Assembly: GCA_018400435.1 (NCBI GenBank)
Contig: JAGYMW010000019.1
Coordinates: forward strand, 1-36,291
From: Bacillota bacterium
Lineage (GTDB): Bacteria > Bacillota > Dethiobacteria > DTU022
DNA length: 36,291 bases
Direction of reading: 5' to 3'
Shown here: positions 23,415 to 30,557 of the stretch, piece by piece
Layout of the letters: each line of letters begins with the position of its first letter
Position numbering within the stretch: the stretch's first letter is position 1
The notes under the pieces: model-generated
Databases searched by the model: none
Told to the model about the DNA's origin: nothing
What the model saw: the letters and a program-made list of their open reading frames with translations, nothing else
Translations under genes and position numbers: made by a program

Positions 23415-25868
23415 TTACGGGCTGACTCGCTGAACCCGCCAGACTCCGGACATAACATCTGGTTTATTGTTGCCTGCAGGTACTGAAAAAGTACCACTCA
23501 GGGTATCCTTGCCACTCGGCTGGCCGGTAAAGATCATTTCCAGCCCTTCATCGGAAAAACTGAATCTAACCGTTCCATTCTCATAAACAGCCTCAATGTA
23601 ACGATCCTCCGATGCCTCAGCAGCATTTTCTTCCGGCAGAACTGCATCAAATTGAATCAAAGCTGAACCGGTATAGAAATTTTCTGTTTCTGTCTCCTGG
23701 AATTCCAGAACCATGGGAACATCATTATCCAGGAGGGTCTGCATTAATTCTTTAATCGCTTCGATCATCATCTGGAACATCGCTTCACCAAGATTTTCCT
23801 CGCAGCCATCCACTGCTTCTTCCGCTTCCGGTGAGGGGGTTGGACTATCCATTTCGAGAAAAGCGGAATAAGTGAGGGTCCAGTTCCCTTCCCACCTTCC
23901 GGCAAGCTCGGGTGCTCCCATATCAAAAACAACTTCAACCACTCCGCCAGGATCCGGAAGCTTCAGATCAACTTCCATCTCGTCTTCCCCATCTGGCCCG
24001 AGGCCGGAAAGAACCACTCTACCTGAAGGCTCGGCATTCATCAATCCCAAAAGGGTGCACTGCATTTCCCAGATCCCGTCTTCATCGGTAAATCCCGACC
24101 ACAGGTCCTCATTCTTTCCGACTTCAATAGCTACCGGGAGACCTTCAATTTTTACAGGTACTTCTGCTTCTTCCTCTTCTTCAGGCACAACCACCCTGAC
24201 TCTTATTTTATAAACACTGTTCAGCATGCGGGCTATCCGACGTGCTTCGTTATTGTAGAAACTCTCTGTCCGTTCATACCTGAGCTGGCGGGCCAAACGA
24301 CGAAATACCGGCTGTAATGAATTGACCAGCTCAGCCTTGTGGTTCTCAGCTATGCTTTTTTCCAGGGCAGGATTGTCACCACCCGAATAGCTAAAACCCT
24401 GCCCCATGTCGCCAAAGACAAAGCTCATGCCCTGGGAATCATTCCAGAAAGCATAGACATAGCTGTCAATCGCTTCGGCAATTTTCTTTTCGGCATCTTC
24501 GAATGAAGAAGAATCTTTAGTGATCCAGTAAAATGTTTTATACCAATCAACATTGTTTTTTACTTTAAAGCCGGGCAGAGTCGAGTATTTCGAGTTCCGG
24601 TAATAATACTTTTTGTAAGCATCAACGTACATCTGCTCACGGCCGGCAATAGCGGTGGTGGCAAATTTGTTGAGGCTGTAATCAATAGCAAAAACGCCTA
24701 CCGAAGCAATCTTCATTGCTGAAGTGCCCCATTTACCCAGGGCATAATTACCCAGATCCTTGGTAAACCCAAGAACAGCCGGTGCGGGATTGTCCTGATC
24801 GAGATTAATGGCCAGATTGACAAAGGCTAAACCGAGCCCCATCTCACCCATGGCACTATTGATGCTGTTAAGGGTGGAAACTTCAATTATTTCTTCCAGA
24901 AATGTAGACCCTGTCCCGATTATCCCGAACATATCAGTCGCCGAGTCCCAACCCATTTTGACCGCACCGTCGCCGGGAGTACCTCCTGAGCCCATTTCAG
25001 AAAGGAGCTCAGCAACTTCATCCGTTTCAAGACTGTAAGCACTTGCCGGTAAGAATATCGGCCGGCTTACCATGGCCATTGGCGAATCGGGATCACTCGA
25101 TGAGCGCTTCACTTTCGCAAAATCTGTCAGATGATAAGTATATAGGGTGAGGACATTTTTTGCCTGATCCAGATCATGAACTACCTGATCCCAGGTTCCG
25201 CTTTCCTCATTATAATAGAGGGCACCATAATAATGTTCAGCGTTTTCACCCTGGGGAATTTCCGACAGCTCATAGGGCATTTCAATCTCCAACACTCCGG
25301 GAAGTTCCTTATAATCACCCAGGGTTATGCTGTACACCTCTTCCAGATCTGCATCTGCAGGCGTTGCTTCGTAATCGCCGAGGAAGGTCACATTGAGATC
25401 GGTCGGCTCTTCAAGCATATCTCCGGGTATTTTGACCATCACAGAACCTTCGCGGCCAAAAATTTGTTCTTCTTCTGAAGGCTCTACAGTAGTGGAAATA
25501 AGAACTTTATCCCTTCCGCCAAAAGAAAGAAAAGGAAGATCAAGAAAGGTCACAACGAGAAAGAACAAAGCACCCAGCAGGATCACTCCCCCGCCGATCA
25601 AACCTATTGTCAACAGGGAATTTTTCTTTGGAACCTCTTCTGCCTGCCCGGTAATATTCGATTCAACCGGGTTGTGATCGGACGCAGGTAGAACAGTGGA
25701 ACCGGTAAGCTCCGGAATGCGGTCTGCCCGCTGCCAGCTGCCCAGTTTACTGCTCCAAAGATAATCGTCATCCTTGATATTGCCCGTATGATAAAAATAT
25801 AGAATTTCTTCCCAGCTGTAGGGTCCCTGTTTTTCCCCAGAACGACTGAAATACCATTGACCTGACAA
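23415..25868 (-). CDS. Large GYF_2-domain membrane protein with extracytoplasmic ZU5-like region
   Basis: An 817-residue protein. Residues 1-57 form a GYF_2 domain (WYFSRSGEKQGPYSWEEIL), residues 84-109 a membrane helix, and about 120-260 a ZU5-like beta region (VMVKIPGDML, WDQVVHDLDQ, LYTYHLTDFAKV). A long mixed helical segment (about 270-540) is rich in Gly and aromatic residues, then an Ig-like Pro/Glu-rich part and a C-terminal beta-barrel-like module starting LAGRWEGNWTLTY. The start is TTG 25868 with AAGG upstream. It is first in a three-gene unit with lgt and the propeller GYF protein, served by the promoter at 25984-26013. No catalytic motif was recognised; it is probably a membrane-anchored surface sensor or adaptor. 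Confidence 0.75.
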   Translation of the reverse strand: MSGQWYFSRSGEKQGPYSWEEILYFYHTGNIKDDDYLWSSKLGSWQRADRIPELTGSTVLPASDHNPVESNITGQAEEVPKKNSLLTIGLIGGGVILLGALFFLVVTFLDLPFLSFGGRDKVLISTTVEPSEEEQIFGREGSVMVKIPGDMLEEPTDLNVTFLGDYEATPADADLEEVYSITLGDYKELPGVLEIEMPYELSEIPQGENAEHYYGALYYNEESGTWDQVVHDLDQAKNVLTLYTYHLTDFAKVKRSSSDPDSPMAMVSRPIFLPASAYSLETDEVAELLSEMGSGGTPGDGAVKMGWDSATDMFGIIGTGSTFLEEIIEVSTLNSINSAMGEMGLGLAFVNLAINLDQDNPAPAVLGFTKDLGNYALGKWGTSAMKIASVGVFAIDYSLNKFATTAIAGREQMYVDAYKKYYYRNSKYSTLPGFKVKNNVDWYKTFYWITKDSSSFEDAEKKIAEAIDSYVYAFWNDSQGMSFVFGDMGQGFSYSGGDNPALEKSIAENHKAELVNSLQPVFRRLARQLRYERTESFYNNEARRIARMLNSVYKIRVRVVVPEEEEEAEVPVKIEGLPVAIEVGKNEDLWSGFTDEDGIWEMQCTLLGLMNAEPSGRVVLSGLGPDGEDEMEVDLKLPDPGGVVEVVFDMGAPELAGRWEGNWTLTYSAFLEMDSPTPSPEAEEAVDGCEENLGEAMFQMMIEAIKELMQTLLDNDVPMVLEFQETETENFYTGSALIQFDAVLPEENAAEASEDRYIEAVYENGTVRFSFSDEGLEMIFTGQPSGKDTLSGTFSVPAGNNKPDVMSGVWRVQRVSP

Positions 25869-25983
25869 CGGCCTTCAACTCCTTTGCCTGAAGGAATACT
25901 TAAGATTGAACTGCTTCATTGACATATTTAGCTCTGCACCACTTGCAGTTGCCAGAATGATCTTTTGTTTGGATTGATGTTTA

Positions 25984-26013
25984 ATCATAGCAACATTTTT
26001 CCGCTCCTGTCAA
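25984..26013 (-). promoter_or_regulatory. Promoter of the GYF-lgt-GYF operon
   Basis: On the minus strand TTGACA and TATGAT are 18 bases apart, with TGC before the -10. It lies about 116 bases upstream of the TTG start of the 817-residue GYF protein. purF and guaA downstream could also be read from it. Confidence 0.75.
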
Positions 26014-26115
26014 TTACCTCACTCGAGTATTTTTAATTATGATGCAACAGGTTACCAAATATTTCAAGGCAGTTAATGTTGCACTTTCCGAATGCCTATA
26101 AAAATAACTTTTTTG

Positions 26116-26144
26116 TTGACAAAAATTAAAACACCCTGTATACT
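26116..26144 (+). promoter_or_regulatory. Consensus-like promoter of glnA
   Basis: TTGACA and TATACT are spaced by exactly 17 bases. Transcription should start around 26150-26152, so the first antiterminator hairpin stands at or next to the 5' end of the transcript. Confidence 0.85.
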
Positions 26145-26150
26145 TTTTTT

Positions 26151-26182
26151 CGGGCAAAGGCGCCCGCTTGAACAGCATCAAG
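26151..26182 (+). promoter_or_regulatory. ANTAR-type dual-hexaloop antiterminator
   Basis: Hairpin 1 is CGGGC-AAAGGC-GCCCG (26151-26166). Hairpin 2 follows directly, CTTGA-ACAGCA-TCAAG (26167-26182). Both loops are six bases with A at position 1 and G at position 4, the signature bound by ANTAR domains. The bases also pair into the terminator at 26156-26202, so the two folds exclude each other. ANTAR binding should therefore allow transcription into glnA. Confidence 0.85.
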
Positions 26183-26202
26183 TGCTGTCAGCGGGCGCCT
26201 TT
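26156..26202 (+). terminator. Leader terminator of glnA
   Basis: AAAGGCGCCCGCT (26156-26168) pairs with AGCGGGCGCCTTT (26190-26202), and an inner ACAGCA/TGCTGT stem continues the hairpin. TTTACTTTTATT follows. It ends transcription about 40 bases before glnA unless the ANTAR-bound hairpins form. Confidence 0.85.
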
Positions 26203-26241
26203 ACTTTTATTATCATAATCTATTTGAAGGAGCTGTTAGTT

Positions 26242-27570
26242 ATGGGAATGACCAGAGACGATGTCCTGGCAATAGCCAGAAAAGCGGGAGTGAAGTTTAT
26301 CCGGCTGCAGTTTACCGACCTGGTAGGACAGTTAAAAAATGTGGCAATCACGAACGAACAACTGCCCAAGGCCCTTGACGGAGAGCTGATGTTCGACGGT
26401 TCATCTATTGAGGGCTTTGTGAGGATCGAAGAATCGGATATGTACCTGCGGCCGGATCTCGATACTTTTGCTGTTTTTCCCTGGAGCCCCCAGGAAAACG
26501 GTGTAGCGAGGCTGATGTGCGACGTTTATACCCCCGAGGGGGAACCCTTTGCCGGCTGCCCTCGCAGTCAGCTACAGAAGATGATTGCCCTGGCTGCCAA
26601 AGAAGGTTATACCATGAATTGCGGGCCGGAAGCAGAATTTTTCATGTTTCATACCGACGAAAACGGGGCTCCAACTCTCCATACTCACGACCAGGGAGGA
26701 TATTTCGACCTGGCGCCTACTGATCGTGGCGAAAGCGCCCGCCGGGATATGGTTCTCGGCCTTGAACAGATGGGCCTTGAAATTGAAGCTTCCCACCATG
26801 AAGTTGCTCCCGGTCAGCATGAAATTGACTTTAAATACAGCAATGCCCTGCGCACTGCCGACGATCTTTCAACGTTTCGGTTTGTGGTAAGGACAATTGC
26901 CCAGAGGCACGGGCTCTATGCCACCTTCATGCCCAAACCAATTGCCATGATCAACGGGTCCGGGATGCATACCCACCTTTCGCTATTTAAAAATGGGAAA
27001 AATATTTTTTACGACCCCTCCGCTCCCGATGAGATGAGCCAGGAGATGCTCTGGTTTATCGGTGGGCTGCTTAAACATGCCCGCGGTTTCACCGCAGTGA
27101 CTAACCCTCTGGTTAACTCATACAAACGGCTGGTTCCCGGTTATGAAGCTCCGGTATATATTGCCTGGTCACACCGCAACCGCAGCCCTCTTGTCAGGGT
27201 CCCGGCCAGGAGAGGAATCGGCACCCGGGTGGAACTACGCAGCCCTGATCCTTCCTGCAACCCTTACCTTGCTTTCGCCGTAATGCTGAGAGCCGGACTG
27301 GATGGTATCCTGAATAAAATTGAGCCGCCTGAGCCGATAAACCTGAATATTTACGAGCTGTCCGATGATGAAAAGATAGATCACAATATTGAAAGTCTTC
27401 CGGGGACCCTGCACGAAGCAATCCTTGAACTGGACAATGATATGATAATTCGGGAAGCGCTGGGAGAACACATATATGATCGCTTCCGCTATGGACGGGT
27501 GAAGGAATGGCTGGAATACCGTATCCAAGTCCACAACTGGGAAATTGAACATTACCTGGCCCGGTTTTAA
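26242..27570 (+). CDS. glnA: Glutamine synthetase, type I-alpha
   Basis: A 442-residue enzyme making glutamine from glutamate, ammonia and ATP. Motifs seen: FDGSSIEGFVRIEESDMYL, the metal-site CGPEAEFFMF, HEIDFKYSNAL, NGSGMHTHLS and the ATP/glutamate region RRGIGTRVELRSPDPSCNPYLAF. The GSI-beta adenylylation segment is absent (IYELSDDE instead), and Arg 61 matches the feedback-sensing Arg 62 of Bacillus GSI-alpha, so end-product inhibition is likely. GAAGGAG lies about nine bases before the ATG. Control is by the leader antiterminator, with the ANTAR gene 147 bases downstream. It supplies glutamine for the five amidotransferases nearby. Confidence 0.97.
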   Translation: MGMTRDDVLAIARKAGVKFIRLQFTDLVGQLKNVAITNEQLPKALDGELMFDGSSIEGFVRIEESDMYLRPDLDTFAVFPWSPQENGVARLMCDVYTPEGEPFAGCPRSQLQKMIALAAKEGYTMNCGPEAEFFMFHTDENGAPTLHTHDQGGYFDLAPTDRGESARRDMVLGLEQMGLEIEASHHEVAPGQHEIDFKYSNALRTADDLSTFRFVVRTIAQRHGLYATFMPKPIAMINGSGMHTHLSLFKNGKNIFYDPSAPDEMSQEMLWFIGGLLKHARGFTAVTNPLVNSYKRLVPGYEAPVYIAWSHRNRSPLVRVPARRGIGTRVELRSPDPSCNPYLAFAVMLRAGLDGILNKIEPPEPINLNIYELSDDEKIDHNIESLPGTLHEAILELDNDMIIREALGEHIYDRFRYGRVKEWLEYRIQVHNWEIEHYLARF

Positions 27571-27602
27571 CAGGCAGCGGGATAACTAATAAGTATCGGC
27601 CG

Positions 27603-27626
27603 AAAACCGCCCGTCGGGGCGGTTTT
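27603..27626 (+). terminator. glnA terminator
   Basis: AAAACCGCC pairs with GGCGGTTTT around the six-base loop CGTCGG, ending in a T tract. The loop lacks A at position 1, so it is an ordinary terminator rather than another ANTAR site. Confidence 0.8.
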
Positions 27627-27669
27627 CCTGCTGTCCGGACCGATTAATTCCCGTAGCTAATACTGACCA

Positions 27670-27678
27670 TGGTATAAT
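27670..27678 (+). promoter_or_regulatory. Extended -10 promoter of the ANTAR gene
   Basis: TGGTATAAT is a TGn extended -10 about 40 bases before the ATG. It gives the regulator a source of transcription separate from the attenuated glnA promoter. Confidence 0.65.
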
Positions 27679-27717
27679 ATAACAGTGAAAAACATCTTCC
27701 GGATGGAAAGGTAAATC

Positions 27718-28287
27718 ATGACCAGGCTTTATTACGATTTCTGTATCGGCACAGCCAACCAAAATTTAAAGAAGTCCCTCATTACCATACTGAATGAAAC
27801 GGGTTTTTACTCTTCCGGTGAAGGTAAAAATATACCTATCCTGTTGCGCTCTTTGCACACTGTTCAGCCCTGGCTTGTCGTTGTCGACACAGCTCTTCCT
27901 CCCGGCAATATTATCGAACTGGCCGACATAATAGAACAGGATTGCCTTGCAGCGGCTCTCTATGTAAATACAACCGGTATATCGATGAACAATTATGTTG
28001 TCTTGGAATGGCCTGTGAAAAGTTCAGTCCTGTCGGCGGTTGCCAAAGCCCTGTGCAGTGAATTTACCCATAAAAAAAAGCTACGTCGTGAAATTACAGC
28101 CCTGCGTGAAAAGCTAAGTGAACGGAAAATTATTGACCGGGCCAAGGGTATTGTAGCCCGCGTCTTTTCTCTGAACGAAGAAGAAGTTTACAATTACCTG
28201 CGTAAAAAAAGCATGGAACGCAGGATCACCATGGCCGAAATGGCCGCGTTGATTATTGCGAATCCCGATTCTTTTTATAAGCAATAG
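27718..28287 (+). CDS. ANTAR-domain antitermination regulator with receiver-like domain
   Basis: A 189-residue RNA-binding regulator. Residues 1-112 resemble a response-regulator receiver, with Asp 57 at the phosphoacceptor-like position ([12 protein letters not shown]) and Lys 101 (EWPVKSS), though the N-terminal acidic pair is reduced. A coiled linker (about 115-135) leads to the ANTAR domain (about 136-183), with [32 protein letters not shown] and the final helix. It lies next to glnA, whose leader holds the matching dual-hexaloop target, so it very likely controls nitrogen assimilation by antitermination. No histidine kinase is nearby, so the signal may be a ligand or glutamine synthetase itself. 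Its 3' end overlaps the convergent pyrG gene by 35 bases. Confidence 0.9.
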   Translation: MTRLYYDFCIGTANQNLKKSLITILNETGFYSSGEGKNIPILLRSLHTVQPWLVVVDTALPPGNIIELADIIEQDCLAAALYVNTTGISMNNYVVLEWPVKSSVLSAVAKALCSEFTHKKKLRREITALREKLSERKIIDRAKGIVARVFSLNEEEVYNYLRKKSMERRITMAEMAALIIANPDSFYKQ

Positions 28288-29869
28288 CCGCGCCGATAAA
28301 ATCCTTGAACAGAGGGTGAGAGCGGGTAGGCCGTGATTTGAACTCGGGATGGAACTGGACGGCAATAAACCAGGGATGATCTTTTAATTCGACCATCTCC
28401 ACCAGGTTATCCTCTTCATTGATCCCGCTAAAAACCATGCCGGCTTTTTCAAGAAGGGGAATAAAATCATTGTTGAACTCGTAACGATGCCTGTGCCGTT
28501 CGCTGACAATCTTTTCCCCGTAAGCTTTTTCAGCCAGGGTGCCGCTTTTGATCGTACAGGGATGGGCTCCGAGGCGCAGGGTCCCGCCAACCCGGGTTAT
28601 TTCTTTCTGACCGGGCAGGTAGTCAATAACCGGGCCGGGAGTATCGGGATTAAATTCGGTGCTATGAGCACCGGTTATCCCGGCCACATTGCGGGCGAAT
28701 TCGATCACCGCACACTGCATCCCGAGACACAAGCCGAAAAATGGTATTTTGTTTTCCCTGGCCAGGCGAACGGCATTGATTTTCCCTTCTATGCCCCGCT
28801 CTCCAAAACCACCCGGCACCAGGATGGCATCCATATTTTTCAATTGATCGCCGCCCTGACCCGATTCCAGGCTTTCAGCAGGAATGAGAACCGTTTTTAC
28901 ATTAACATTGTGGGCCAAACCGGCATGGGACATGGCTTCATTAATGCTGATGTAAGCATCACGCAGGGATACATACTTGCCGACAAGACCAACGTTTATT
29001 TCCTCTTCAAAATTATGGGCCTGATGGACCAGGTCTTCCCACCGCTGCATATCTGAGCGTTGACTGGAGAGATTCAGCTTCTCAAGAACCATCCGATCAA
29101 GATTTTGCTTTTGCAACAACAGAGGTACCTCGTAAATCACTTTCGTGCTGATATTCTCCATTACTTCATGCGGCTGGATATTGCAAAAAAGGGCTATTTT
29201 CTTTTTCAGTTCGTCCGAAAGGTTATATTCTGTCCGACAAACGATAATATCGGGCTGAATACCGATACTGCGCAGCTCCTTAACGCTGTGCTGCGTAGGT
29301 TTAGTTTTCAGTTCCCCTGACATGGGCAGGTAGGGGACAAGGGTCACATGGATAAAGATTACGTTTTCCCAGCCCAGATCATATCGAAGCTGGCGAATAG
29401 CTTCCAGGAAAGGAAGGCTTTCGATGTCGCCAACTGTTCCTCCGATTTCCGTGATAACCACCTCGAGGTCGCGATGGCGATCCAGCTTCGTAACACAGTT
29501 TTTTATTTCATCAGTGATATGGGGAATGACCTGAACGGTATTTCCATCGTAGAGACCATCCCTTTCACCCTGGATCACCGACCAGTAAATGCGACCAGCT
29601 GTGACATTGTTATCACGGGTAAGGTGCTCATCGATGAAACGTTCGTAGTGACCAAGGTCAAGGTCTGTTTCCGCTCCGTCTTCGGTAACAAATACTTCCC
29701 CGTGCTGATAAGGACTCATGGTCCCCGGGTCGTAGTTGATGTAGGGATCAAACTTCTGAATGGTCAGTTTTAATCCCCTGCTCTTCAACAGGCATCCCAG
29801 GGAAGCAGCAGTAATCCCTTTGCCCAGTGATGAAACAACACCGCCGGTAACAAAAATATACTTAGTCAT
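28253..29869 (-). CDS. pyrG: CTP synthase
   Basis: A 538-residue two-domain enzyme aminating UTP to CTP. The N-terminal synthetase has the P-loop-like [14 protein letters not shown] and [20 protein letters not shown]; the C-terminal class I amidotransferase has the GFGERG loop, nucleophile Cys in FFGLCLGMQ and FHPEFKSRP. The length is normal. AAGGGGG precedes the ATG. The stop lies inside the 3' end of the convergent ANTAR gene. It follows an FmdB-type gene on the same strand across a 73-base gap that contains no clear attenuator. Confidence 0.97.
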   Translation of the reverse strand: MTKYIFVTGGVVSSLGKGITAASLGCLLKSRGLKLTIQKFDPYINYDPGTMSPYQHGEVFVTEDGAETDLDLGHYERFIDEHLTRDNNVTAGRIYWSVIQGERDGLYDGNTVQVIPHITDEIKNCVTKLDRHRDLEVVITEIGGTVGDIESLPFLEAIRQLRYDLGWENVIFIHVTLVPYLPMSGELKTKPTQHSVKELRSIGIQPDIIVCRTEYNLSDELKKKIALFCNIQPHEVMENISTKVIYEVPLLLQKQNLDRMVLEKLNLSSQRSDMQRWEDLVHQAHNFEEEINVGLVGKYVSLRDAYISINEAMSHAGLAHNVNVKTVLIPAESLESGQGGDQLKNMDAILVPGGFGERGIEGKINAVRLARENKIPFFGLCLGMQCAVIEFARNVAGITGAHSTEFNPDTPGPVIDYLPGQKEITRVGGTLRLGAHPCTIKSGTLAEKAYGEKIVSERHRHRYEFNNDFIPLLEKAGMVFSGINEEDNLVEMVELKDHPWFIAVQFHPEFKSRPTRSHPLFKDFIGAAIAYKKNRDSQ

Positions 29870-29942
29870 AAGCGCCCCCTTGCCGTAAGGATCCCCTTCA
29901 AACAGTATGGTCTGCTCAGCAACTGCTGGAGCTGCTCAACGA

Positions 29943-30125
29943 TCACCCACCACTGCTAACCGGGGAAGAAAAACTTCCACCGGAAGCTCCGCTGGTTCTG
30001 AAAGTGGAAAATACTCTTGCCGATTCTTTACCACAGTCAGGGCAACATGCTTTTTTAACAGAGCTGCTGCACAGCTCTTCAAACTTTTTATCGCACCTTG
30101 AACAATAAAATTCATATAGAGGCAT
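29943..30125 (-). CDS. FmdB/CxxC-type zinc ribbon protein
   Basis: A 60-residue protein of the FmdB (putative regulatory, zinc ribbon) family. MPLYEFYCSRCDKKFEEL is the family start, Cys 8/11 and Cys 28/31 form the zinc knuckles, and the tail is rich in Ser and Gly. Members are widespread small proteins with no firm function. The start is ATG 30125 because GAAGGAGGT precedes it; upstream in-frame codons are unsupported. It lies between the tiny basic protein gene and pyrG. Confidence 0.88.
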   Translation of the reverse strand: MPLYEFYCSRCDKKFEELCSSSVKKACCPDCGKESARVFSTFRTSGASGGSFSSPVSSGG

Positions 30126-30247
30126 GACTGCACCTCCTTCACTTTTTTTTATTGGTTTATCCAGGAATACCTGATACGCAATCCGGTAGAAAGGTTTCTG
30201 CAAACTGAATGAGAAACAACAATGCAGTTTCCACCGTTTTTATTCAA

Positions 30248-30340
30248 TTAAGTCCGGCCTTTCAATCTCTTTCTTTTTTTAGCCCGTCTTCTTTTTTTCC
30301 GTTGTCTTTTAAGTTGTTTTCTCGTTTTTTCATGTGCCAT
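30248..30340 (-). CDS. 30-residue very basic protein
   Basis: A tiny gene with 18 Lys or Arg among 30 residues (KRQRKKRRRAKKRKR in the middle) after MAHEKTRKQL. An AAGGAGGGG site lies 13 bases before ATG 30340; an alternative in-frame ATG at 30352 is about four bases from it and would add four residues (MLHT). Its composition suits nucleic-acid or ribosome binding. I do not recognise the family. It is transcribed with FmdB and pyrG from the same side. Confidence 0.5.
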   Translation of the reverse strand: MAHEKTRKQLKRQRKKRRRAKKRKRLKGRT

Positions 30341-30380
30341 AGTATGTAGCATTCCCCTCCTTTGCTTTGATTTCAGGTAT

Positions 30381-30386
30381 TATAAT
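30381..30386 (+). promoter_or_regulatory. Candidate -10 of the nrdJ promoter
   Basis: TATAAT lies about 172 bases before the nrdJ ATG. The surrounding ATTATAAT is nearly symmetrical and could also act on the minus strand. No strong -35 is seen. The leader that follows carries no recognisable cobalamin riboswitch, only a GAGTTA/TAACTC hairpin around 30445-30465. Confidence 0.4.
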
Positions 30387-30414
30387 GGCTGCAAAGCCTT
30401 AAAACCCATGTGTA

Positions 30415-30423
30415 ATTATAACA
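30415..30423 (-). promoter_or_regulatory. Extended -10 promoter of the basic protein-FmdB-pyrG unit
   Basis: On the minus strand TGTTATAAT is a TGn extended -10 element. The plus-strand sequence around it, GTGTAATTATAACAC (30410-30424), is an imperfect palindrome and could bind a regulator shared with nrdJ. Confidence 0.5.
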
Positions 30424-30557
30424 CTGCTTAGCCGGTGAAAAAAGAGTTATTTTTTTTAACTCGAAATACCATGTTATTTAGAAAGGAAAAAAAAGGCCAA
30501 CAGAGAAAGATTAATAATATAATCAACCATAACAGTAAAGCGGGGAGGAACAAGTTG

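Larger units (their letters stand above)
25869..26241. other. Divergent regulatory region between the GYF operon and glnA
   Basis: There is no gene in these 373 bases. They hold a minus-strand promoter (25984-26013), the glnA promoter (26116-26144), an ANTAR-type antiterminator (26151-26182) and the overlapping terminator (26156-26202). An open frame running through the hairpins from 26092 is not credible as coding. Confidence 0.75.

Noticed and set aside
26092-26241. N-terminal extension of glnA
   Set aside because: It would be translated through the promoter, antiterminator and terminator. The ATG at 26242 has GAAGGAG and matches the family start.
27603-27626. Second ANTAR target before the regulator gene
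   Set aside because: The hexaloop CGTCGG lacks A at position 1, there is no partner hairpin, and it fits a normal glnA terminator.
30387-30557. Cobalamin riboswitch or paired NrdR boxes upstream of nrdJ
   Set aside because: No B12-box-like core was found. Only one imperfect palindrome (30410-30424) is present rather than two spaced NrdR boxes.
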